From SHZI01 sp964371995 (GTDB lineage: Bacteria; Pseudomonadota; Gammaproteobacteria; Steroidobacterales; GCA-2729495): a stretch of 23,158 nucleotides of DNA. The number at the start of each line of letters is the position of its first letter. The first letter of the stretch is position 1. The position numbers and the translations under genes were made by a program. Below are positions 7,145 through 13,302 of the stretch, in pieces. The stretch is taken from the NCBI GenBank assembly GCA_964371995.1, contig CAYJPG010000042.1:1-23158 (forward strand). The letters are read 5' to 3'. The notes under the pieces were generated by a model. The model saw only the letters and a program-made list of their open reading frames with translations. It did no database searches and was not told where the DNA came from.

Positions 7145-8374
7145 ATGACCATGGTCGATTCGGTATCCCAGCCGGACGCAGTCGCCGGGCCCGGTTCGCA
7201 GGCAAAGTCGGGCCGGGCGCTGGATCCGCTCGATCTGTTCGATATCCGTTCCGAGCTGACTGAAGACGAGCTACTGGTACAGGATACCGTCGCCCGCTTC
7301 GTCGATGACCAGGTGCTGCCAATCATTCGCGAATGCTTTGAGCAGCATCGTTTCCCGCAGGAACTGGTCAAGGAGATTGCGGCACTCGGCTTGCTGGGGA
7401 GCAGTATCGAGGGCTACGACTGTGCGGGGCTCAACAGCGTTGCCTACGGCCTGATCTGTCAGGAACTGGAGCGCGGCGACAGCGGCCTGCGCAGTTTCGT
7501 CTCGGTACAGAGCAGTCTGGTCATGTACCCGATTCACAGCTTCGGTTCGGAGGCGCAAAAGCAGCGCTGGCTGCCAGCGATGGCGCGCGGTGAGGCCATC
7601 GGCTGTTTCGGGCTTACCGAGGCGCACGGTGGTTCTGATCCTGCCAGCATGAAGACCCATGCCAAACGTCAGGGTGGCGACTGGGTACTGAATGGTTCCA
7701 AGATGTGGATCACCAACGGCACCATCGCTGATGTTGCAGTCGTGTGGGCCAATACCGACGAAGGCGTCAAGGGCTTTCTTGTCGAGCGGGGCATGGCGGG
7801 ATTCGCTGCCCCCGAGATCGAAAACAAGATGTCGCTGCGGGCCTCCGTGACTGCCGCGCTGTTTTTCGACAACGTGCGGATTCCGGAGGCCAATGTGCTG
7901 CCCGGTGTGACCGGTCTGCGTGGTCCCCTGAGCTGTCTTACCCAGGCCCGCTACGGGATCAGCTGGGGCCCGATCGGTTGCGCCCAGGCTTGTCTGAAGG
8001 AGCTGCTGGCGTATACCGAGAGCCGGCGTTTGTTTGGCAGTCCGCTGTCGCACAAGCAGTTGATCCAGGTGCGTCTCGCCGATATGGCGCGGCGCATCAG
8101 CACGGCCCAGCTGCTGGCGCTGCGTCTGGGGCGGCTCAAGGATTCAGGGCGCATGCACCCTACCCAGGTATCGCTGGCCAAGTGGAACAACGTGCGGATG
8201 GCGCTTGATATCGCCCGGGACTGTCGCGACATGCTGGGCGGCGGCGGTATCAGTGCCGAGTATGTGCCGGTGCGCCATATGCTGAATCTTGAGAGCGTGA
8301 TCACCTACGAGGGTACAGAATCGGTACACCAACTGGTGGTTGGCAAGGAACTCACCGGCGTCAGCGCTTTCTGA
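7145..8374 (+). CDS. gcdH: Glutaryl-CoA dehydrogenase (acyl-CoA dehydrogenase family)
   Basis: This FAD enzyme oxidises and decarboxylates glutaryl-CoA to crotonyl-CoA, a step in lysine, tryptophan and glutarate (or benzoyl-CoA) breakdown. The 409-residue sequence has the motifs that separate this subgroup from other acyl-CoA dehydrogenases: RSFVSVQSSLVMYPI at 116-130 (R116 is the residue that contacts the glutaryl carboxylate in characterised members), CFGLTEAHGGSDP, the SKMWITNG loop, and ITYEGTESVHQL near the C-terminus with E389 as the catalytic base. It ends in TGVSAF, as family members do. AGCAGGA precedes ATG 7145. The first 30 residues are a little longer than usual and poorly conserved. 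AraC-type regulators lie on both sides; no CoA-transferase or enoyl-CoA hydratase gene is nearby. Confidence 0.93.
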   Translation: MTMVDSVSQPDAVAGPGSQAKSGRALDPLDLFDIRSELTEDELLVQDTVARFVDDQVLPIIRECFEQHRFPQELVKEIAALGLLGSSIEGYDCAGLNSVAYGLICQELERGDSGLRSFVSVQSSLVMYPIHSFGSEAQKQRWLPAMARGEAIGCFGLTEAHGGSDPASMKTHAKRQGGDWVLNGSKMWITNGTIADVAVVWANTDEGVKGFLVERGMAGFAAPEIENKMSLRASVTAALFFDNVRIPEANVLPGVTGLRGPLSCLTQARYGISWGPIGCAQACLKELLAYTESRRLFGSPLSHKQLIQVRLADMARRISTAQLLALRLGRLKDSGRMHPTQVSLAKWNNVRMALDIARDCRDMLGGGGISAEYVPVRHMLNLESVITYEGTESVHQLVVGKELTGVSAF

Positions 8375-8436
8375 GCAGGCTTGTGTTTCAGCCGACCGGG
8401 CTCGACTATTGCCAAAGTCACCCGGGAGGCGACGCC

Positions 8437-9480
8437 GTGGAACTGCAGGAGACCAGGGATCCCCACATCATTGCTGGCTGGGCCGTTGCCGTGGCCCAGG
8501 CGCTTGATGCGCGCGGACTCGACAGCCGGGCGATCTTCACCAGCGCCGGCATCGACCTGGCAGCCGCACGCGTTCCAACTACCCGTTTTCCTGCAGCCGC
8601 CATGAGCCGCGTCTACGAGCTGGCAGACGCCGCAACCGATGATCCCTCTTTCGGACTGTCCATCGCCGAGTTCGTACACGCGACCTCACTGCACGCGCTG
8701 GGCTTCTCGCTGCTCGCAAGCAGTACGCTCGAATCCTTCTGCCGGCGCGTCGTGCGCTATTTCCGGCTGGTCAGTACCAATGCCGACTGCCAGATGGAGC
8801 GCACGGCCACCGAGTACCGTCTGGTCATGGCAGCCACCATCGACCGTCAGCAGTACTACCCGCAGGATGCCTGGATGGCCACGGCGGTGCGCTTCATGCG
8901 CGAGATCTACCGCCCGGACTTCGCACCCCTGTCGGTCTGTCTGTGCCGGCCGCGGCCACGGGAAAAAGTGCAGCGTTTCGAACAGTTCTTCGGTACCACG
9001 GTCGTCTTTGGCTGTCCGTCCAACAGCCTGATACTCGATCTCCGCGACATGAGCGTGGAGCTGCCCGCCGCCAATGCCGAGCTCGCCCGGCAGAACGATG
9101 CCGTGGTCATGGCTCTGCTGGCGCGCATGGACCGCGACGACATCATCGCGCGCGTGCGCGCCCTGTTCATCGAGTTGCTGCCGTCTGGTGAATGCAGCAA
9201 GGAGAAGGTTGCGGCGCGCCTCAACATGAGCGACCGGTCACTGCAGAGCAAACTCGCGACGCGGAACACGAGTTACCGGAACCTGCTGAACGAGACCCGC
9301 CGGGAGCTGGCGCAGCTGTATATCCGCCAGGGGCTGCACTCGGTCAGTGAGGTGACCTATCTGCTGGGCTTTGCAGATGTCAGCAGCTTCTCCCGGGCAT
9401 TCCGCAGCTGGGAGGGGCTTTCCCCCAGCGAATATCGGGACCAGTCCCTGGGCCGGCGACCGGGATTGGTCGTCGAGTAA
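8437..9480 (+). CDS. AraC-family transcriptional regulator (OruR/ArgR-like N-terminal domain)
   Basis: This 347-residue regulator has the AraC 'arabinose-binding N-terminal' type domain (PF12625-like) seen in OruR- and ArgR-type regulators: HIIAGWAVAVAQALDARGLD, a 'G.SLLASSTL' segment, and RYFRLVSTNADCQMERTA. The C-terminal HTH region includes KEKVAARLNMSDRSLQSKL and VTYLLGFADVSSFSRAFRSW, ending with 'G.SPSEYR'. I prefer GTG 8437 because an ideal GGGAGG lies 7 bp upstream (8424-8429). The frame is open back to a GTG at 8383, but that start has no ribosome site. It sits 62 bp after gcdH in the same direction. It belongs to a different subfamily from the AraC protein encoded upstream of gcdH. 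Its target and effector are unknown. Confidence 0.9.
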   Translation: MELQETRDPHIIAGWAVAVAQALDARGLDSRAIFTSAGIDLAAARVPTTRFPAAAMSRVYELADAATDDPSFGLSIAEFVHATSLHALGFSLLASSTLESFCRRVVRYFRLVSTNADCQMERTATEYRLVMAATIDRQQYYPQDAWMATAVRFMREIYRPDFAPLSVCLCRPRPREKVQRFEQFFGTTVVFGCPSNSLILDLRDMSVELPAANAELARQNDAVVMALLARMDRDDIIARVRALFIELLPSGECSKEKVAARLNMSDRSLQSKLATRNTSYRNLLNETRRELAQLYIRQGLHSVSEVTYLLGFADVSSFSRAFRSWEGLSPSEYRDQSLGRRPGLVVE

Positions 9481-9566
9481 CCCTCGGCCGGGGCTGTTCC
9501 AGTAGGCCAGATCGCACGCCGGCCGGGGCTTCGTGGCTCACAGTCGGAGGTCCCGGGTCAGCCGAT

Positions 9567-9595
9567 TTGAAAAAACCCGCCGGCCCGCATACACT
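9567..9595 (+). promoter_or_regulatory. Sigma70 promoter of rplM-rpsI
   Basis: TTGAAA (9567-9572), a 17-bp spacer and TACACT (9590-9595) form a good sigma70 promoter. Transcription should start near 9602, giving a leader of about 60 nt. The leader begins with a GC-rich hairpin (GCCCTC, loop GCC, GAGGGC; 9601-9615). The hairpin might stabilise the mRNA or take part in ribosomal protein feedback, but nothing in the sequence proves that. Confidence 0.72.
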
Positions 9596-9663
9596 TTGCG
9601 GCCCTCGCCGAGGGCTGCCCGGATTACCGGATCCAGCCGAAGGCATTTAGTTACAGGTGTCGA

Positions 9664-10092
9664 ATGGGCACGTTTTCTGCCAAATCCCATGAGGTGCGGC
9701 GCGGCTGGTATGTGGTAGACGCCACAGGTCAGACGCTCGGTCGCCTCGCTTCTGCAGTGGCTTTCAGGCTGCGCGGCAAGCACAAACCCGAATTTACGCC
9801 GCATGTCGATACGGGCGATTACATCGTCATTATCAATGCCGCAAATATCCGCGTGACTGGTAACAAGCTGAAAGACAAGCTGTATCGCCACCACACCGGT
9901 TACGTCGGCAATATGAAGACGATTGCCCTCGGCAAGTTGATGCAGGAACATCCGGAGCGCGCCATTACCAAGGCCGTGAAGGGGATGCTGCCCAAGAACA
10001 GCCTCGGCGCGGCAATGCTCAAGAAACTGCGCGTGTTTCCCGGTTCCGAACATGAGCACGCAGCCCAGCAGCCGGAACTACTGAAGCTCTAA
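9664..10092 (+). CDS. rplM: 50S ribosomal protein L13
   Basis: This 142-residue protein is L13, an early-assembling protein of the large ribosomal subunit. It aligns throughout with the family: WYVVDATGQTLGRLAS near residues 15-30, RGKHKPEFTPHVDTGDYI at 37-54, the YRHHTGYVG segment near 79, and GMLPKNSLG...LKKLRVFPG-type residues (about 108-127). The length equals that of E. coli L13. AGGTG lies before ATG 9664. It is followed 33 bp later by rpsI, the universal partner, and both are read from the promoter at 9567-9595. Confidence 0.98.
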   Translation: MGTFSAKSHEVRRGWYVVDATGQTLGRLASAVAFRLRGKHKPEFTPHVDTGDYIVIINAANIRVTGNKLKDKLYRHHTGYVGNMKTIALGKLMQEHPERAITKAVKGMLPKNSLGAAMLKKLRVFPGSEHEHAAQQPELLKL

Positions 10093-10125
10093 CCCCTAAA
10101 CCAGACCCAGCAGGCACCACCACAG

Positions 10126-10524
10126 ATGGCTACTCAGTCCACCCAGTTTTATGGCACCGGCCGCCGCAAGGCTTCCACCGCACGGGTATACATTCGTCGT
10201 GGCAATGGCGAGATCACCATCAACTCCAGGCCCATCGATGTGTTTTTCGGTCGCAAGACCGCCCGCATGATCGTCCGGCAGCCGCTGGAGCTGACCAAGC
10301 TGGAAGACCAGTTTGACGTCAATGTGAATGTGGCCGGCGGCGGTATCACCGGCCAGGCCGGCGCAATTCGCCACGGCCTGACCCGCGCACTGATGGCTTA
10401 CGACGAGAGCCTGCGCCCCCAGTTGCGCAAGGCCGGCTATGTGACCCGTGATGCCCGTGAGGTCGAGCGCAAGAAGGTCGGTCTGCGCAAAGCCCGTCGT
10501 GCACCGCAGTTCTCGAAGCGCTAG
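10126..10524 (+). CDS. rpsI: 30S ribosomal protein S9
   Basis: This 132-residue protein is S9 of the small ribosomal subunit, whose C-terminal tail reaches the P-site tRNA. Diagnostic segments are FYGTGRRKASTARV at 8-21, ITINSRPIDVFFGR, GGGITGQAGAIRHGLTRAL in the middle, and the basic end KKVGLRKARRAPQFSKR with the invariant final SKR. It is the second gene of the rplM operon. A weak AGCAGG lies about 11 bp before the ATG. Confidence 0.98.
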   Translation: MATQSTQFYGTGRRKASTARVYIRRGNGEITINSRPIDVFFGRKTARMIVRQPLELTKLEDQFDVNVNVAGGGITGQAGAIRHGLTRALMAYDESLRPQLRKAGYVTRDAREVERKKVGLRKARRAPQFSKR

Positions 10525-10537
10525 TTCTCGACCGGTC

Positions 10538-10543
10538 TATAAT
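10538..10543 (+). promoter_or_regulatory. -10 box of tRNA-Gln with GC-rich discriminator
   Basis: A perfect TATAAT lies 13 bp before the tRNA and is followed by GCGTCCCGCCC, the C/G-rich discriminator typical of stable RNA promoters under stringent control. No good -35 hexamer is visible at 16-18 bp upstream, where the sequence is still rpsI coding. The tRNA could also be processed from rpsI read-through. Confidence 0.6.
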
Positions 10544-10556
10544 GCGTCCCGCCCAC

Positions 10557-10630
10557 TGGGGGATCGTCCAGCGGTAGGACATCGGACTCTGACTCCGAGA
10601 ACCTAGGTTCGAATCCTAGTCCCCCAGCCA
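10557..10630 (+). tRNA. tRNA-Gln (anticodon CTG)
   Basis: The sequence folds into a full cloverleaf. The acceptor stem is TGGGGGA/TCCCCCA (10557-10563 with 10620-10626) and the D arm GTCC...GGAC (10566-10580). The anticodon stem is TCGGA/TCCGA with loop CTCTGAC, giving anticodon CTG at 10589-10591, which reads CAG. The T arm is CTAGG-TTCGAAT-CCTAG (10603-10619). The discriminator is G and CCA is encoded (10628-10630). The weak first U-A pair is the known feature of bacterial glutamine tRNAs. Confidence 0.97.
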
Positions 10631-10637
10631 GATATGA

Positions 10638-10668
10638 AACGGCCCGCATTCAGCGGGCCGTTTTTTTT
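10638..10668 (+). terminator. Intrinsic terminator after tRNA-Gln
   Basis: ACGGCCCGC (10639-10647), loop ATTCA and GCGGGCCGT (10653-10661) form a perfect 9-bp GC-rich stem followed by a run of eight T (10661-10668). It ends the tRNA transcript. It also lies just beyond the 3' end of rpiA on the opposite strand, but on that strand the T run is only three long. Confidence 0.93.
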
Positions 10669-10687
10669 GCATCTGGCAGCCGGCAAT

Positions 10688-11350
10688 TCAGCGCCGGTCC
10701 ATGCGCCTCACGCCACTGTCGTCAGCCAGGAGAATCACGTCGGCTGGCCGGTTGGCAAAAAGTCCGACGGTAACGATGCCGGCCACCTGGTTGAAGCGGG
10801 TTTCAAATTCCACCGGGTTACTGATCTGCAGGTTGCGTATATCGAGGATATGGTTGCCGTTGTCGGTAACAAAGCCTTCCCGCCAGACCGGCTGGCCGCG
10901 CACCTTGAGAAACTGCCGGGCGACATATGACCGGGCCATCGGAATCACTTCCACGGGCAACGGAAACTGGCCGAGGGTGGCAACCCACTTCGACTGGTCG
11001 ATGATGCAGACGAATTTTCGCGAAGCGGCCGCCAGGACTTTTTCGCGGGTCAGGGCCCCGCCGCCGCCCTTGATCAGGTGGAAGTGCTTGTTGGCCTCAT
11101 CCGCACCGTCCACATAGAGATCCGGATCGCCTACATCTTCCAGTTCTTTGACGGTCAGCCCTCTGGCGCGCAGGCGTGCTTCGGTTGATCTGGAGCTGGC
11201 GACAATAGCGGCGAGGTCATCGCGATACCGGATCAGTTCATCGATGAAGTAATTAACAGTGGACCCGGTGCCCACGCCGATCGTCATGCCGGGCTTGATG
11301 AACTCAAGGGCGGCCTGTGCGGCCTGTTGCTTTCTGGCGGCCTGTTCCAT
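10688..11350 (-). CDS. rpiA: Ribose-5-phosphate isomerase A
   Basis: RpiA interconverts ribose 5-phosphate and ribulose 5-phosphate in the pentose phosphate pathway. The 220-residue protein shows GVGTGSTVNYFIDEL (phosphate-binding loop, about 25-39), the DLYVDGADEAN segment with catalytic aspartate and glutamate, and KGGGGALTREK with the catalytic glutamate and lysine. Length matches E. coli RpiA (219). I chose ATG 11350-11348 because GGAG lies 6 bp upstream and MEQAARKQQAAQAALEFI is the family N-terminus. The frame is open further upstream, but that region contains the predicted -10 box. It is the last gene of the minus-strand group and has its own likely promoter. Confidence 0.97.
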   Translation of the reverse strand: MEQAARKQQAAQAALEFIKPGMTIGVGTGSTVNYFIDELIRYRDDLAAIVASSRSTEARLRARGLTVKELEDVGDPDLYVDGADEANKHFHLIKGGGGALTREKVLAAASRKFVCIIDQSKWVATLGQFPLPVEVIPMARSYVARQFLKVRGQPVWREGFVTDNGNHILDIRNLQISNPVEFETRFNQVAGIVTVGLFANRPADVILLADDSGVRRMDRR

Positions 11351-11377
11351 GTGCGTCTCCGCAACTGTTGCCGGCCG

Positions 11378-11383
11378 ATTATA
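11378..11383 (-). promoter_or_regulatory. -10 box of rpiA
   Basis: On the minus strand, TATAAT lies 27 bp before the rpiA ATG. Transcription would start near 11371, upstream of the GGAG ribosome site. No matching -35 box is seen at 16-18 bp. The terminator of the lysine-rich gene ends about 25 bp upstream. Confidence 0.5.
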
Positions 11384-11408
11384 GGTATGCAGCGCGGGGA
11401 GGGGGTAC

Positions 11409-11436
11409 AAAAAAAAGTGCCCGCCGAAGCGGGCAC
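11409..11436 (-). terminator. Intrinsic terminator of the lysine-rich gene
   Basis: Read on the minus strand, GTGCCCGC, loop TTCG and GCGGGCAC form a perfect 8-bp stem with a stable UUCG tetraloop, followed by eight T (11416 down to 11409). It closes the transcript of the small gene at 11508-11594 and isolates rpiA. Confidence 0.93.
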
Positions 11437-11450
11437 CGATTTCGCGCGTT

Positions 11451-11496
11451 ATCTTCTTTCGAAGATCGGCCAGAAATCTTTTCAGATTTCTGGCCG
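11451..11496 (-). repeat. Two tandem GAAA-tetraloop hairpins in the 3' region of the lysine-rich gene
   Basis: Read on the minus strand, a perfect 13-bp inverted repeat, CGGCCAGAAATCT, loop GAAA, AGATTTCTGGCCG (11496 to 11467), is followed immediately by ATCTTC, loop GAAA, GAAGAT (11466 to 11451). Both stems are perfect and both loops are GNRA tetraloops. The TTCG-loop terminator lies 14 nt further on. The first hairpin begins 11 nt after the stop codon of the lysine-rich gene. They look like a structured 3' untranslated region, or a small RNA released from it. Confidence 0.75.
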
Positions 11497-11507
11497 GCGT
11501 TTAGCAA

Positions 11508-11594
11508 CTAACGCTTTTTCTTGGCGGCCTTTTTCTTGGCCTTCTTCTTGGTCTTAGCAGCAACTTTTTTCTTGGAAGCTTTCTTCGTAGCCAT
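11508..11594 (-). CDS. 28-residue lysine/alanine-rich histone H1-like microprotein
   Basis: The short ORF begins MATKKASKKKVAAKTKKK and continues with AKKKAAKKKR. Of 28 residues, 15 are lysine, 7 alanine and 1 arginine, and there is no acidic residue. Its composition resembles the (A)KKK-repeat tails of bacterial histone H1-like proteins, so nucleic-acid binding is likely. It is far shorter than those proteins and has no other domain. Support for a real gene: ATG 11594-11592, GGAG 9 bp upstream, a TATACT -10 box upstream (11634-11629), and hairpins plus a strong terminator right after the stop. It occupies the place where serA lies between rpiA and fau in E. coli. Its function is unknown. Confidence 0.78.
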   Translation of the reverse strand: MATKKASKKKVAAKTKKKAKKKAAKKKR

Positions 11595-11628
11595 AGTTTC
11601 AGTCTCCGTGTCGAGGTAGACGGGGCTG

Positions 11629-11634
11629 AGTATA
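11629..11634 (-). promoter_or_regulatory. -10 box of the lysine-rich gene
   Basis: On the minus strand, TATACT within TTGTATATACT lies 34 bp before the ATG of the lysine-rich gene. A start near 11622 would give a leader of about 28 nt containing GGAG. The -35 match (CTGGAA at 17 bp) is weak. Confidence 0.5.
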
Positions 11635-11729
11635 TACAAGAGTTTGCAGAATTCCAGCAACCGGGGTGATTTGGTTCTCATTCGGGTCAAGGGGCACTTC
11701 GCCGGTTGGAGACCCGCAGAGACAGTTTT

Positions 11730-12344
11730 TTACTCCTGTTGTGGTCTGGAACGGCAACTGAAACAGCCCGCATCAGTCACGACTGCTTCAAGTTGCACAT
11801 CATGTTTCTGGTGAGGAACAGCGCTGATCTGCTGAAACGCATAAGCCAATCCGATGAAATGTGGCCGGCGAAAATTTGCGCGCAGCGCAAGAAAGGCCAG
11901 CGTCCTGTCGTAGTAACCACCGCCCATACCGAGCCGATAGCCGTTTGTATCGAAGCCAACGAGTGGCGCAAAAATTACATCCATCTCACGCGCGCTGCGC
12001 CACTCGTCAGCACTGCAGGCCGGTTCAGGAATGCCGAAGCGGTTGCCGAGCAGCTGGCTGTCGGGTGCAAAGGGTGCAAAGCGAAGTTCAGTTCCTGCCA
12101 TTACCGGAAGAAAGACTTCACGCCCGCGCCGCCAGGCTGCGCTGATGACCGGGGTGCAGTCGAGTTCGCCGGATACCGGTAAATACAGGGCTAAACGCCG
12201 GCTGCGGGCCAGCACCGGCAAGCGCCAGACCCGGATTGCAACCCGCCGGGCTGCCCGCTGCATCTGATCTGAATTCAATGCCCGGCGCTGCGTCAGCAGG
12301 CGCTGACGGTACTGTGATTTGGAATGTGCCTTGCCGTTCGTCAT
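11730..12344 (-). CDS. fau: 5-formyltetrahydrofolate cyclo-ligase
   Basis: This enzyme (YgfA/Fau) uses ATP to convert 5-formyl-THF into 5,10-methenyl-THF, returning stored folate to one-carbon metabolism. The 204-residue protein shows the basic N-terminus SKSQYRQRLLTQRRAL, the LYLPVSGELD strand, FAPLVGFDTNGYRLGMGGG and YYDRTL (the glycine-rich substrate/ATP loop, about 130-150), and a GLAYAFQ segment. I chose ATG 12344 because it lies 14 nt after the end of the 6S RNA gene; a GTG in the same frame at 12395 would lie inside that RNA. It probably shares its transcript with 6S RNA, as in other gammaproteobacteria. The ribosome site is weak. Confidence 0.95.
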   Translation of the reverse strand: MTNGKAHSKSQYRQRLLTQRRALNSDQMQRAARRVAIRVWRLPVLARSRRLALYLPVSGELDCTPVISAAWRRGREVFLPVMAGTELRFAPFAPDSQLLGNRFGIPEPACSADEWRSAREMDVIFAPLVGFDTNGYRLGMGGGYYDRTLAFLALRANFRRPHFIGLAYAFQQISAVPHQKHDVQLEAVVTDAGCFSCRSRPQQE

Positions 12345-12357
12345 GGATAAGGAAGGT

Positions 12358-12546
12358 GGCCCCTCCCGCCTGTGCCGGTGCGGCCTGCTGCTCACCGACC
12401 GGGAGCATCAGGTGGAATCAAACGCGGCAGAGAAGGCTTCCCGCACGGGGCGGTCATGCACAGACTACCGACAGCCAGCGATTCCGAAAGCACGATTAAG
12501 GGTCGAGAGACCAATCAAGCCGCTGTCGAACACCGCAGGAGGGACC
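12358..12546 (-). ncRNA. ssrS: 6S RNA (RNA polymerase sigma70-holoenzyme regulator)
   Basis: 6S RNA mimics an open promoter and traps sigma70 RNA polymerase in stationary phase. This RNA lies between zapA and fau, its standard place in gammaproteobacteria. The ends pair through a 12-bp closing stem: 5' GGTCCCTCCTGC (12546-12535) with 3' GCGGGAGGGGCC (12369-12358), using G-U pairs. Stretches recalled from E. coli 6S RNA recur in the same order: GGTGTTCGACAGCGG near the 5' end (E. coli GATGTTCGCAAGCGG), CCGTGCGGGAAGCCTT in the 3' half (CCGTCCGAGAAGCCTT), and CAGGCCGC near the 3' end. The length of 189 nt fits the family (about 180-190). The ends are estimated from the -10 box and the closing stem. 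Confidence 0.92.
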
Positions 12547-12552
12547 GGCTCC

Positions 12553-12558
12553 ATTATA
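12553..12558 (-). promoter_or_regulatory. -10 box of 6S RNA
   Basis: On the minus strand a perfect TATAAT lies in the gap after zapA; a start 7 bp downstream falls on G12546, the first base of the closing stem. The -35 region is a poor match (ACATTT at 17 bp spacing) and overlaps a run of eight T that could act as an upstream A/T-rich element. Confidence 0.75.
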
Positions 12559-12587
12559 GGCACGGACCCGAAAAAAAATGTGACGTG

Positions 12588-12905
12588 TCAGAGGTCGAGC
12601 TGACGTCCGGCCTGCAGCGTTCCCTCGATGCGCTCACGCATTGCCTGCAGCCTGAGCCTGGCATTGCCTTCAAGGGTTTCCCCGATGTTGCGCGAGCGCA
12701 GCAATTCATTGGCCATGTTCAGCGCTGCCATCACAGCAATCCGGTCGAGGCCGATCACCTTGCCGCTGTCGCGGATCTCGCGCATCTTGGCGTTCAGCAG
12801 TTCCGCCGAGTTCAACAGGGCAACGCGCTCACTGACGGGGCAGGAGATCTGATACTCCTTCTCCAGGATCTTGATGTTGACCTGGGTCGAGGCTTCCAGT
12901 GTCAT
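12588..12905 (-). CDS. zapA: Cell division protein ZapA
   Basis: ZapA binds FtsZ and cross-links its protofilaments at the division ring. The 105-residue protein has the compact N-terminal domain (VNIKILEKEYQISCP, then SERVALLNSAELLNAKMREI) and the 'DRIAVMAALNMANELL' helix, followed by a C-terminal coiled coil for dimerisation. Length is that of E. coli ZapA (109). Its ATG overlaps the stop of the upstream coiled-coil gene (ATGA), showing translational coupling, and it lies directly before the 6S RNA gene, as expected. Confidence 0.96.
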   Translation of the reverse strand: MTLEASTQVNIKILEKEYQISCPVSERVALLNSAELLNAKMREIRDSGKVIGLDRIAVMAALNMANELLRSRNIGETLEGNARLRLQAMRERIEGTLQAGRQLDL

Positions 12906-13132
12906 GAACCATGCTCCATGGCCTTGAGTCGTCCGACCATCGCTTCAACCCGCGAACGGACCTGCTCGTTCTTCTGCAACAGTGTGGCGCGTTCGGCAAT
13001 CAGCGTGTCCTGGCGCTGGCGCAGGGAGCGGTTTTCTTCCTTGAGCTGGTTGGTGGTCAATACCAGTTCATCAAGACGCCGTTCGAGGCGTTCGAGTTCA
13101 CGGCTGAAGGTCTTTTCAAGGGTGTTGCTCAT
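12902..13132 (-). CDS. ZapB-like coiled-coil protein (TIGR02449-type)
   Basis: This 76-residue protein is almost all heptad-repeat coiled coil (LERLERRLDELVLTTNQL, then KEENRSLRQRQ and an 'AERATLLQKNEQVRSRVEAMVGRL' type stretch). Proteins of this kind sit beside zapA in many gammaproteobacteria and resemble the Z-ring factor ZapB; a joint role in cell division is inferred from position. I chose ATG 13132 over the TTG at 13141 because the promoter -10 box overlaps the TTG, so that codon would not be transcribed. There is no ribosome site, and the predicted transcription start falls on or next to the ATG, so the mRNA may be leaderless. It overlaps zapA by 4 bp. Confidence 0.88.
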   Translation of the reverse strand: MSNTLEKTFSRELERLERRLDELVLTTNQLKEENRSLRQRQDTLIAERATLLQKNEQVRSRVEAMVGRLKAMEHGS

Positions 13133-13139
13133 GGAACTC

Positions 13140-13169
13140 AATATAGTGTCAGCCTGCTGTGGCGGTCAA
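13140..13169 (-). promoter_or_regulatory. Sigma70 promoter of the ZapB-like/zapA operon
   Basis: On the minus strand, TTGACC (13169-13164), an 18-bp spacer and TATATT (13145-13140) form a good sigma70 promoter. Only 7 bp separate the -10 box from ATG 13132, so transcription should begin at or one base before the start codon. Confidence 0.75.
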
Positions 13170-13302
13170 ATACCGGCTGGCCAGTTCCGGATACCGGGCC
13201 TGATGCTACGATAGGCAGGCCGCCCGAAGTTGTTAAAAGTCCCGACTGTCGTTCAGTTTGTTTCGCTGTTTCAATACCACTGATTTAAGCCCTGGTTTAG
13301 CC

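Noticed and set aside
8383..8436. Earlier GTG start for the second AraC-type regulator
   Set aside because: It has no ribosome site, whereas GTG 8437 has an ideal GGGAGG 7 bp upstream.
9481..9540. Direct repeat GGCCGGGGCT after the second AraC gene as a terminator or mobile-element end
   Set aside because: It does not form a proper hairpin with a T run, and short GC-rich repeats are expected at this base composition.
12345..12395. GTG start of fau 17 codons upstream
   Set aside because: It lies inside the 6S RNA gene and has no ribosome site; ATG 12344 fits the family N-terminus.
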